Assembly: GCA_958403905.1 (NCBI GenBank)
Contig: CATXZD010000012.1
Span: forward strand, 24,275 to 88,274
Direction of reading: 5' to 3'
Source: an uncultured Ruminococcus sp.
GTDB lineage: Bacteria > Bacillota > Clostridia > Oscillospirales > Acutalibacteraceae
Length of the DNA stretch: 64,000 nt
The notes under the pieces are model-generated. The model was not told where the DNA came from and made no database searches. It saw only the letters and a program-made list of their open reading frames with translations. The translations under genes were made by a program, and so were the position numbers. Shown here piece after piece: positions 8,832 through 16,516 of this stretch. Within the stretch, counting starts at the first letter, position 1; each line of letters starts with the position of its first letter.

Positions 8832-9404
8832 CAAAGCCTTACAGAATATTTTGTTAAAAACGCTGAAAATAAAATTTTTTCAAAAATAGGCTTGTCAAAA
8901 CGCTTTTAAGTGAGGAAACAGGTGAAAGGTTTAATTTCCTTTCGCCTGTTTTCTTTTTTTTGAGAACAGGTATTGCTCTTTGAAAATTAAATATCAGCAC
9001 ATCAGATACATTCCTTCTGCTGTTCGGAACGGACAAGCCACATGAGCGAACATATTTTATAATATCTTTAGGACTCAGACATTGAAAGGCAAATTCAATG
9101 ACGGCGATGACAGGCAGAGGGGATAATGATACTTCCGTCAAGTCAAAAGTCGAGCGTGATAGAACCGTCGCAACCAAAGAGGGCGGCTGTGGGAGATCCT
9201 CACGGTGGTGAAATTCCAATGGAGTCAAATGCATGACCGTCTGGTGTGTTCCTTGTCGCAGGGTATCGAGGATAAATAGCGATAACAGGATAGCGTGAAA
9301 ATTAGAGCTATCCAAAACGATTGATATTATCCCGACAGCAGAAGATTTTAAATTTTTTACTGTCGGGATGTACATAATAAAAATTTAAGAGAGTAGGTGT
9401 TAAA
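8832..9404 (+). ncRNA. Noncoding stretch with a candidate structured RNA (about 8970-9370)
   Basis: After a terminator (8917-8961) there are about 400 bp with no convincing reading frame. They are visibly richer in G and C than the surroundings and dense in short complementary segments, for example ATCCCGACAG/CTGTCGGGAT at the 3' end. The 3' hairpin is not followed by a T-run. Only a short frame (start near 9101) and a long antisense frame exist, and neither looks like a protein. The position, between sigma-like gene and recombinase genes, suggests a conserved element RNA or a DNA site such as a transfer origin or recombination control region. No known RNA family was recognised. Confidence 0.4.
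8917..8961 (+). terminator. Rho-independent terminator after the sigma-like gene
   Basis: AACAGGTGAAAGG pairs with CCTTTCGCCTGTT (one G-T pair), and a run TTCTTTTTTTT follows. It lies 86 bp after the stop at 8831. Confidence 0.9.
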
Positions 9405-9527
9405 ATGTTAGGATTTATGATTGGTCTATTTGTCGGTGCATTTATCGGCGTATGCGTTATGTGTCTTTGTAATGCAGCCGCAAGAGCAGATCGTTATATG
9501 GATGAAAACAAAAACGAAAAGAGGTAA
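9405..9527 (+). CDS. Small membrane protein, DUF3789-like
   Basis: A 40-residue protein: one glycine-rich transmembrane helix (about 2-23, MIGLFVGAFIGVCVMCLCNA) and a charged tail ending ENKNEKR. AGGTG lies 7 nt before the ATG. Small proteins of this appearance (DUF3789) are found just upstream of recombinases in Clostridial conjugative transposons, and I recognise the pattern from memory. The next small gene starts 2 nt after its stop. Function unknown. Confidence 0.65.
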   Translation: MLGFMIGLFVGAFIGVCVMCLCNAAARADRYMDENKNEKR

Positions 9528-9529
9528 CT

Positions 9530-9691
9530 ATGGTGAAATATGAAAGAACAGAAAATCGTTCGGCTTTCTATTACAGCAAAAATCTGTTAGACCGGCTTTT
9601 GTTTTTGAATGTAATCACAATTAATGAGTATGAAAAAATTTTGATTATAAATGCAGATTATTACTGTTGTACTGATTTAATTCACTGCTAA
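9530..9691 (+). CDS. Small SHOCT-like protein upstream of the recombinases
   Basis: A 53-residue product. The central helix NLLDRLLFLNVITINEYEKI resembles the short C-terminal (SHOCT-like) helix motif (leucine-rich, then I-T-x-x-E-Y/F-x-K-I) that commonly precedes serine recombinases in Tn1549-type elements. The ATG is 2 nt after the preceding stop, so the two are coupled. It ends YCCTDLIHC. Function unknown. Confidence 0.5.
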   Translation: MVKYERTENRSAFYYSKNLLDRLLFLNVITINEYEKILIINADYYCCTDLIHC

Positions 9692-9795
9692 AAAAATTTG
9701 ATTTTTCAAAAAATAGGTCTGGATGTATCCGAACTCTTGTGGTATCCTTTATGTTGCCAAAAAAGTTGGTAATCCAAAGAAAGGAGTACGCTGAT

Positions 9796-11340
9796 ATGAA
9801 ATCAACAGAAATTCTCATAAAGCCAAATGAAGAAGTTAAAAAGAGAATTGCCGCTTATTGTCGAGTTTCAACTGATTCTATGGATCAGAAAAATTCATTT
9901 ATTACTCAAATAAAATATTATAGTAATTATGTGAAAACTCATCCGCAGTACGAGCTTGTTGACATATATGCCGATGAGGGAATCACAGGCACATCAATGA
10001 AAAAGCGTGATGAATTCAAAAGAATGCTTAATGACTGCAAAAAAGGGAAAATCGACCGCATTGTTACTAAATCGGTTTCAAGATTTGCAAGAAATGCAAA
10101 CGAGCTTATCTCTGCAATCCGTATGCTGAAAGAAATGGATATAAGTGTGTTCTTCGAGGAACAGGGCATTGATACAGATAAAATTAATGTTGAAATGCTC
10201 GTCACCCTTCCTGCTCTGTCGGTACAACAGGAGTCGCAGAATATTTCCGACAATGTCCGCTGGAGCTACAAAAAGCGAATGGAATCAGGTCAATACAACA
10301 CATCCTGCCCTGCTTACGGCTTCAGAATGATAAACGGTGAACTGAGAATTAAGGAAGATGAAGCCGAGATTGTAAGAAGAATTTTTGACTTATATCTGCA
10401 AGGCTACGGCAAGCAGTCTATTGCCAATATTCTTAATAACGAAAATCCTGATTCAAGCCGAAAATGGTATGTTTACGGGATAGACTATATTCTCAATAAT
10501 GAGAGATATATGGGGGACGCCGTGCTGCAAAAGAAATACACTACTGATACACTTCCCTTTACCCGAAAAAGAAACAGAGGCGAAAAGACGCAGTACTATG
10601 TAGAAAACAGCAATGCACCTATTATCTCAAAAGAAATTTTCAATGCTGTAAAACAACTGCAGAATGACAGAAAGAAATCTTCTTATAACAGACAAGTATC
10701 GCTTCTGTCAGGAAAAGTAAAGTGTGCAGACTGCGGCAAAAATTTTCGCAAGCTCACCGACAAGGACAAAATATATTGGGTGTGTTCATACAAAACCACA
10801 TCAAGGTCTGAATGTAACACGGGAAGAATTCCCGAAACCGATTTTTATGACGCATTCACAGCACTTATGAGTAAGCTGAAAGCAAATAAAAAATATATTC
10901 TTGATACCTTGATTAAGCAGATAGAAATGCTCAAAGACAGGACAAATCTTGAGCAGAACTCAATCTACAGGATAAATAAGGAGATTGCAGATTTAAGTGC
11001 CAAAAATCATATGCTCGCAAAGCTTCATACAAAGGGTGTTCTCAAGGATGCGGAATTCACTGTTCAGGTTACTGAGATTTCCAAAAAACTGCAAAAATTT
11101 AAAGCCGAGCATAGAAAAATCATTTCCGAGGATAAAAGCGGAGAATTACTTGAAAAACTGAATTATCTAAATGAAGTCGTAACCGATTATGTTGATGACC
11201 TGACATTCCACAAGGATATTTTTCAAGATATAGTTGAGAGCATAACTGTGTACGGAAATGACACATTGAAATTCAGGCTTACAGGCGGTCTTGAACTAAC
11301 AGAGAAAATATACAGACGAGAAAGGGGCACTGCAGTATGA
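9796..11340 (+). CDS. Large serine recombinase (site-specific integrase/resolvase)
   Basis: A 514-aa recombinase. The N-terminal resolvase domain has the nucleophile in YCRVST (Ser25) and the conserved arginine-containing segment SVSRFARNANELISAIRML. The Recombinase domain (about 165-270; YGFRMINGELRIKEDEAEIVRRIFDLY) and a zinc ribbon (about 310-350; KCADCGKNF, WVCSY, ECN) follow, then a long coiled-coil. The start at 9796 follows AAAGGAG, while an upstream ATG at 9739 lacks a ribosome binding site. It overlaps the next gene by 4 nt (ATGA). Together with the two genes after it, it should catalyse excision and integration of the element. Confidence 0.93.
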   Translation: MKSTEILIKPNEEVKKRIAAYCRVSTDSMDQKNSFITQIKYYSNYVKTHPQYELVDIYADEGITGTSMKKRDEFKRMLNDCKKGKIDRIVTKSVSRFARNANELISAIRMLKEMDISVFFEEQGIDTDKINVEMLVTLPALSVQQESQNISDNVRWSYKKRMESGQYNTSCPAYGFRMINGELRIKEDEAEIVRRIFDLYLQGYGKQSIANILNNENPDSSRKWYVYGIDYILNNERYMGDAVLQKKYTTDTLPFTRKRNRGEKTQYYVENSNAPIISKEIFNAVKQLQNDRKKSSYNRQVSLLSGKVKCADCGKNFRKLTDKDKIYWVCSYKTTSRSECNTGRIPETDFYDAFTALMSKLKANKKYILDTLIKQIEMLKDRTNLEQNSIYRINKEIADLSAKNHMLAKLHTKGVLKDAEFTVQVTEISKKLQKFKAEHRKIISEDKSGELLEKLNYLNEVVTDYVDDLTFHKDIFQDIVESITVYGNDTLKFRLTGGLELTEKIYRRERGTAV

Positions 11341-12188
11341 AAATAAGAAATATCTGCTACGGCTATCATTATGCTGACGGCAAGATAGCTGTAGATGAAA
11401 ATGAAGCAAATATCGTTTCGGATATTTTCAAAAGCTATCTCGGCGGTATGTCGCTTCAGCAAATATCGCAACAGCTTATCAACAATCAGGTTGAGTTTAT
11501 CAGCAGTATTGTCAACTGGAACAAATCCAAAGTCAAGCGAATACTTGAAAATAACTGCTATATCGGTGCAGACAATTATCCGCCGATTGTTGACAAGAGA
11601 ACATTTCTTGCCGTTCAGAATATAAAGAGCAACAAGAATACTCAGAAATCAACAGACAAAACGAGTGATATTTACAGGATAACAAGCCTTGTAAGGTATC
11701 ATGAAAACGGTTGTCCTATGAAACGCATTTATGACGGAAGAAACCCTAAAAACACGAAGTGGCAATGCATAGGAACTGACTGCAACTTTAATTTCAGAAT
11801 TCAGGATGATGAATTGTTGGACAGAATAGTTAATATTCTTAATCGTCTGATAAAGGCTCCCGAAATCATGTCGTACAATTCAGAAACCTTTGAACCGAGC
11901 AACAATGCAAAAAAATCCGAAAATATAATCTATCATCTGCTTGATAAAGCAGTCATAAATGAAGATGAAGTTATCAGGCTGATATTTGAGAGTGCCTCAA
12001 TAAAGTATTCCGAATTGCAGAACACCGAATATATTACAGAAAAGCTGAAAGCAAAGTTTGAAAAAACAGATTTGCTTTCAGCTTTTTCTATGGAATTATT
12101 CAGTCAAACCGTAAACACCATTGAATTTCATACAGACCACACCATAAGCTTGCTTATGAAAAACAATCAAAGAGTAGGTGAATGTTAA
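11337..12188 (+). CDS. Recombinase-domain protein lacking the catalytic resolvase domain
   Basis: A 283-aa protein that starts directly in the Recombinase (DNA-binding) domain: DGKIAVDENEANIVSDIFKSYLGG, then a CYIGADNYPPIVDKRTFLAVQ segment. It has a degenerate cysteine cluster (NGCPMKR, WQCIGTDC). The Ser-bearing resolvase domain is missing, so it cannot cut DNA. It overlaps the upstream recombinase by 4 nt and ends 1 nt before the next one. Such catalytically dead middle proteins recur in three-gene recombinase modules and probably act as accessory DNA-binding subunits. It is not a simple truncation, because a start codon and operon coupling are intact. Confidence 0.85.
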   Translation: MKIRNICYGYHYADGKIAVDENEANIVSDIFKSYLGGMSLQQISQQLINNQVEFISSIVNWNKSKVKRILENNCYIGADNYPPIVDKRTFLAVQNIKSNKNTQKSTDKTSDIYRITSLVRYHENGCPMKRIYDGRNPKNTKWQCIGTDCNFNFRIQDDELLDRIVNILNRLIKAPEIMSYNSETFEPSNNAKKSENIIYHLLDKAVINEDEVIRLIFESASIKYSELQNTEYITEKLKAKFEKTDLLSAFSMELFSQTVNTIEFHTDHTISLLMKNNQRVGEC

Positions 12189-12189
12189 T

Positions 12190-13827
12190 ATGACGGAAAC
12201 ATCTGTATCACCGCCGAAAAAGGTCAGAGTTATTGAACCGACCGTTAAGCCGAAATCAACCGCAAATTCATACAGGCAGTTGAGAGTGGCGGCGTATTGC
12301 CGTGTATCAACGCAGATGGAAGAACAGCTTAACAGCTACGAGGTTCAGAAAAATTACTACACCGAAAAAATAAACAGCGAACCCAAGTGGAAGCTCGTAG
12401 GAATTTTTGCAGACAAGGGCATAACAGGCACAAGCGCACTGAAGCGTGATGAGTTTCAAAAGATGATTCGTATGTGTAAGAGAAAACAGATTGATATGAT
12501 AATCACAAAATCAATATCAAGATTTGCAAGAAATACTGTTGATTGTCTGAATTATGTAAGAATGCTCAGGCAGCTTGATGTAGATGTATTCTTTGAAGAA
12601 CAAGGAATACACAGCAAGGACACAGGCGCAGAATTTTACATTACAATCTACGGCAGTATAGCACAGAGCGAATCGGAAAATATCAGTGCCAATGTCCGCT
12701 GGGGCATACAGCAACGAGCAAAAGAAGGCAAGGTGCATTTCGCCTACAGCAGATTTCTCGGCTACAAAGAAGGTCCTGACGGAAAACCGATGATTGATGA
12801 GGAACAATCCGACACGGTGAAATTCATATTCAATGAATACCTGTTAGGAAGCAGTCTTGCCGATATAGCCAAATCGCTTACTGCTAAGGGCATAAAAACT
12901 CCGACCGGTAAATCAGGTTGGAACGGCAGTACGGTAAGAACGATATTATCCAACGAAAAATACAAGGGTGACGCACTTCTCAACAAAACATACATATCCG
13001 ACTGTATTTCAAAAAAGGTAAAGAAGAACAACGGCGAAAGACCTATGTACTATGTTGAGAATAACCACCCGGCAATAATCGACAAGGACACCTTCAACAG
13101 AGTTCAGGAAGAGCTTGCAAGAAGGACAAGCAAAAGAAAGGTTAAACAGGTCGGCACAAAAACCGAGCAGGGCAAATATTCAAGTAAATATGCACTTACA
13201 GAGATTCTGATATGCGGAGAATGCGGTACGCCCTATCGCAGATGCACATGGACTGCAAGCGGCGAGAAGAAAATCGTGTGGAGATGCATTAACCGACTTG
13301 ACTACGGCAAAAAATACTGTCATCACTCCCCAACTATTGAAGAAAGCGTATTGCAAAACGCAATCGTAACAGCAATAATGAACAACGCACAGCAAAGCTC
13401 GGATGTGCTGTCAATCCTTAAAGAGCATATCCGTATAGGTATCCAAGCTGATGAAGTTGAAGATAACAGTCTTGAACTTCTGATTGAAATCGCAAAGCTT
13501 GATGAGAAATACAATGAGCTGTTTAATAAAATGACAGCCGACACTGAAGATATAGAAAGTATAGAAAATCAGCTTATAGAGATTATTAATAAAAAGCATT
13601 CGCTTAAGGAACAGGTTGAAGAAATCAAAAATGAACGCATAAAACGAGAAAATGCACAGTCAAGACTTGAGCAGATATACCTCATACTTGACGGCTTGAA
13701 AAACCACCCGATGACTTATAACGACACCTTGGTCAGACAGATACTTGACACAGTAGTAGTCGAATCCAAAGAGAAGATAAAGGTAGTCTTCACAGGAGGT
13801 TATGAGGCAGAGCAGGAGCTTGGATAA
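12190..13827 (+). CDS. Large serine recombinase
   Basis: A 545-aa recombinase with the nucleophile in YCRVST (Ser40), the arginine segment SISRFARNTVDCLNYVRML, a Recombinase domain (about 180-285), a zinc ribbon (ICGECGTPYRRC, WRCINR, KKYCHHSP) and a C-terminal coiled-coil. I prefer the ATG at 12190 (AGGTG 9 nt upstream) to the GTG at 12178 that overlaps the previous gene. It is distinct in sequence from the recombinase at 9796, so the module is not a recent duplication. It is the last gene of the mobile module, followed by a strong terminator. Confidence 0.93.
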   Translation: MTETSVSPPKKVRVIEPTVKPKSTANSYRQLRVAAYCRVSTQMEEQLNSYEVQKNYYTEKINSEPKWKLVGIFADKGITGTSALKRDEFQKMIRMCKRKQIDMIITKSISRFARNTVDCLNYVRMLRQLDVDVFFEEQGIHSKDTGAEFYITIYGSIAQSESENISANVRWGIQQRAKEGKVHFAYSRFLGYKEGPDGKPMIDEEQSDTVKFIFNEYLLGSSLADIAKSLTAKGIKTPTGKSGWNGSTVRTILSNEKYKGDALLNKTYISDCISKKVKKNNGERPMYYVENNHPAIIDKDTFNRVQEELARRTSKRKVKQVGTKTEQGKYSSKYALTEILICGECGTPYRRCTWTASGEKKIVWRCINRLDYGKKYCHHSPTIEESVLQNAIVTAIMNNAQQSSDVLSILKEHIRIGIQADEVEDNSLELLIEIAKLDEKYNELFNKMTADTEDIESIENQLIEIINKKHSLKEQVEEIKNERIKRENAQSRLEQIYLILDGLKNHPMTYNDTLVRQILDTVVVESKEKIKVVFTGGYEAEQELG

Positions 13828-13842
13828 AATCAACTGATAATA

Positions 13843-13893
13843 AAAAGCTGATTCAAGAGTGTTCACTGCTAAACACTTTTGAATCAGCTTAGT
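13843..13893 (+). terminator. Terminator of the recombinase operon
   Basis: AAGCTGATTCAA pairs with TTGAATCAGCTT, and an inner AGTGTT/AACACT helix continues the stem around a short loop. It begins 16 bp after the stop at 13827. Confidence 0.8.
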
Positions 13894-14028
13894 TTATTTT
13901 AATATCCGCATTGACATCTAAAGAAAACCGTTCTATAATTTAATAAAGGATGAAAATAAATTATGGGCGTTCAAAACTATATAAAAAATCGCTCAAAAAA
14001 ATCTTTTTCAAGCAGAACCGACACACAA

Positions 14029-14065
14029 AAACGGCTTAAACACTGCGTTTAAGCCGTTTTTTGAT
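14029..14065 (+). terminator. Second hairpin terminator
   Basis: AAAACGGCTTAAAC pairs with GTTTAAGCCGTTTT around a 5-nt loop and is followed by TTG. No plus-strand gene of its own is obvious upstream. Confidence 0.65.
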
Positions 14066-14500
14066 ACAATTTTATGTACGGAGCACGGCTTGATTTTCCG
14101 CTTTTGACGCTCATTTCAGGCATCAAAATGTTCAACCGGCGCTAATAATTCCAACGTTTCCGTTTGTTACATCATCAAAATAGCATCAATTATCAATAAT
14201 AATATTATATATAAGGCTTTGAAGAAAAATAAATTCTCCAAAGCCTTTTCTTTGTTTACTGCAACGTAAATTTTGACCGTCCAAGTTTGCTTGGGCGGTC
14301 ATTTTAAATGTTTTTTAGATTTTCAAGAAAAATGCAAATCAAAATTTTGTATAGTTTTGTGCTATATTTTAAAACCATAGAAAAAAGTTCATACATTTAA
14401 GAATATTCTAAATACCGAAAATGCAGAAAATCTCCAAAGACTACTCATTTTATCCTAAATCAAAGCACTTATAAAATGACGCTATTGCTCCTGCATAGCT

Positions 14501-16450
14501 TTACTTTACACCGCCGTAGGCAATTGCGTTATCAACATCTGTGGTTATTACGCTGATTTTTGCGGCATATTCTCCGTCGGGGGGCGGATTTTTAAGCAGT
14601 TCATCATAGCTATACTGCATTTCAAAGACTGCGGTTGAGGAATAAAATACATTACCGAAGATATCTGTTATCGCATAAACATATTGATATTGCTTTTGAG
14701 AAAGCGGAATTTCCGATATTGTCGCTCCTTCTTTGCCGATGGTAATTGTATCACCTTCCGTGAGAGATGAAAGATAATCGCCTTCGTTAATCTGTCTTGA
14801 AAGGATTGTAACATTATCTCCTGCTTTTAGCGGAATTATTTCCTTGTCTGCAATACCGTTTTCGTCAATGCCGTTCCAAAGACCGATAACGCTGTAATAA
14901 CCGCCTCCGTCATAACTGTCATCCCAAGTAAACGAAAATCGGAGATTTGTTTCTTTTCCGTTTACTATAACAGGTGCAGATAATATAGTTCTGTCATCAT
15001 TGCTTTCAATTACGGTATAGCTCAGAAGTTTGCCGTCAAGCCCCAGCCATATACCTCTGAAATTACTGTTGAACTTCATATTGTCCCAGTCTTTGAATAT
15101 GTCGTTGTCAATGCCCAGTCCATTGACAGTCATCATATCAGGATTCTCCTTGTTTTCACCAAATTCAATCAAATAGAAATCAACAGATTTAACATACTTT
15201 TTGCTGTCGGGAGAAAGAGCAATCTGAAAACTGCCGTCTTTTGCTTCACTTCCACTGTCAACGAACTCTATTGTCCTGTCGGGAATATCGGTGTACAACT
15301 CTTTAAGGTAGTTTTTGTATTCATCGGATTTACATATTGACATATATTCGGTAAGCTCGTTTTCATCATAAATTGACGGATAGTAAAGCGACACTCCGCC
15401 TGCATCAGTTCTGCCCTCGCCATTCACTTTATAAAAAATTAAATCATCAAGCGCCGTACAAAGTGATTGAGCAGAAGTATTGCTTCCCTTTAAGGAATCT
15501 GCAAGATTATAAAGGTCAATCAAATTGCTGTAACCTTCAACAGCATTATTGCCTCCGAATTTTGTTGAATTGTCAACAGCGGTAAGAATACTAAAGTTGC
15601 CGAATTTTTTGTTTGTAGTAAGCAGCATATCTTTTGCAAAAGATTCAAAAGTCTTATCGATTTCTTTTATTTTTGTCAGATCAAAGAGCGAGAGAGTAGC
15701 AAGAGAATCCTTGCCGCTCTTTTTGCATTTTTCTATATATGAATCACAAACTGACTTACCGAAATCTTCTGTGTCGGTACTTGCTATAAAGGACTGTACC
15801 AGATTTGAGTAATCCCAGCCGCCTGACGGCTCAATTTCTTCAGATGCTATCATATATTCAGCGTATTTTGAAATGACTGATGCTGTATCATATGTAGCCA
15901 TAAGGCAGGCGTCAAAGCCGATAAAATCGAATTTTTGATTCACAGAAGAAAATGCTTGGTCAAGTTCGGCGAGTATAAGACTGTCCATTGAATAATTTTC
16001 ATCATAGCAAACACCTTTTAGTGAACCTCCGCCGTGATCCCATAGAATAACGCCTGTTTTTTCGGCAGGGTATTCGGTAGTGCAGTAATTAAGAAAATCC
16101 GACAGAGTGTCAGGATTTCCCATACTTGCGTTTTCTGCTGTTTCTTTCAGAACAAGCTCGCCGTTTTCAACAACATATCGGCTGAGATTGTCGGAGGAAA
16201 TATCATACTTGCGCCACTTTTTACTTCCGCCCGTTTCGATAACAACGGTTGTGTTTTCGGGAATATCAGTGCCGAGTATTTCTGCAATGTTTTTTGTAGC
16301 TGTACCGCTGTTTGTTTCAAGGTTGCTTCCGCACATATATATGTAGAGTGCCGAAGTGCCTTTAGGAGCATTTGAACAGCCCGAGCAGGCAAATAAAAGC
16401 AAAAACAGTGCAGCAAGAAACATTGCAAAGATTTTTTTATTATATATCAT
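14501..16450 (-). CDS. Clostripain-family (C11) cysteine peptidase lipoprotein
   Basis: A 649-aa protein with a lipoprotein signal (LLLFAC, lipid Cys22) and an N-terminal C11 peptidase domain (about 33-400). The catalytic pair is His139 (LWDHGGG) and Cys182 (FIGFDACLMA), and the substrate region EEIEPSGGWDY matches clostripain. The C-terminal half (about 410-649) is beta-rich and unrecognised. C11 enzymes are secreted peptidases, generally cutting after Arg or Lys and activated by self-cleavage. GGAGAG lies 9 nt before the ATG at 16450, so the in-frame ATG at 16477 is unlikely. It lies 67 nt downstream of a large lipoprotein gene on the same strand, and may be co-expressed with it under the divergent kinase/regulator pair. 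Confidence 0.88.
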   Translation of the reverse strand: MIYNKKIFAMFLAALFLLLFACSGCSNAPKGTSALYIYMCGSNLETNSGTATKNIAEILGTDIPENTTVVIETGGSKKWRKYDISSDNLSRYVVENGELVLKETAENASMGNPDTLSDFLNYCTTEYPAEKTGVILWDHGGGSLKGVCYDENYSMDSLILAELDQAFSSVNQKFDFIGFDACLMATYDTASVISKYAEYMIASEEIEPSGGWDYSNLVQSFIASTDTEDFGKSVCDSYIEKCKKSGKDSLATLSLFDLTKIKEIDKTFESFAKDMLLTTNKKFGNFSILTAVDNSTKFGGNNAVEGYSNLIDLYNLADSLKGSNTSAQSLCTALDDLIFYKVNGEGRTDAGGVSLYYPSIYDENELTEYMSICKSDEYKNYLKELYTDIPDRTIEFVDSGSEAKDGSFQIALSPDSKKYVKSVDFYLIEFGENKENPDMMTVNGLGIDNDIFKDWDNMKFNSNFRGIWLGLDGKLLSYTVIESNDDRTILSAPVIVNGKETNLRFSFTWDDSYDGGGYYSVIGLWNGIDENGIADKEIIPLKAGDNVTILSRQINEGDYLSSLTEGDTITIGKEGATISEIPLSQKQYQYVYAITDIFGNVFYSSTAVFEMQYSYDELLKNPPPDGEYAAKISVITTDVDNAIAYGGVK

Positions 16451-16476
16451 TTCGGTTTGCTCTCCATATTTGGTCA

Positions 16477-16504
16477 TAAGCCCACCCGGCTGTGGGTGGG
16501 CTTA
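16477..16504 (-). terminator. GC-rich hairpin between the two lipoprotein genes
   Basis: AAGCCCACCC pairs with GGGTGGGCTT around a 6-nt loop between the stop at 16517 and the start at 16450. No T-run follows on the minus strand. It may therefore act as a partial terminator or mRNA-processing hairpin rather than a full stop. Confidence 0.5.
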
Positions 16505-16516
16505 GTTTTGATTTAA

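Larger units (their letters stand above)
13828..14500. other. Intergenic region with four hairpins after the recombinase module
   Basis: Four strong hairpins stand in a row: 13843-13893 (terminator of the recombinase operon), 14029-14065 (AAAACGGCTTAAAC/GTTTAAGCCGTTTT), 14213-14252 (AAGGCTTTG/CAAAGCCTT then TTTTC) and 14276-14302 (GACCGTCCAAG/CTTGGGCGGTC). All have T-rich sequence on the plus-strand side. The right boundary of the mobile element should lie in this stretch, but no attachment-site repeat was identified. Confidence 0.55.

Noticed and set aside
8854..9375. 173-aa minus-strand reading frame
   Set aside because: It covers the terminator and structured noncoding segment, has low-complexity composition and no ribosome binding site or family resemblance.
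13963..14052. 29-aa frame (MGVQNYIKNRSKK...) with an AAAGGATG site
   Set aside because: Its last third lies in a terminator hairpin and it has no family resemblance. It could be a true small protein, but evidence is too weak.
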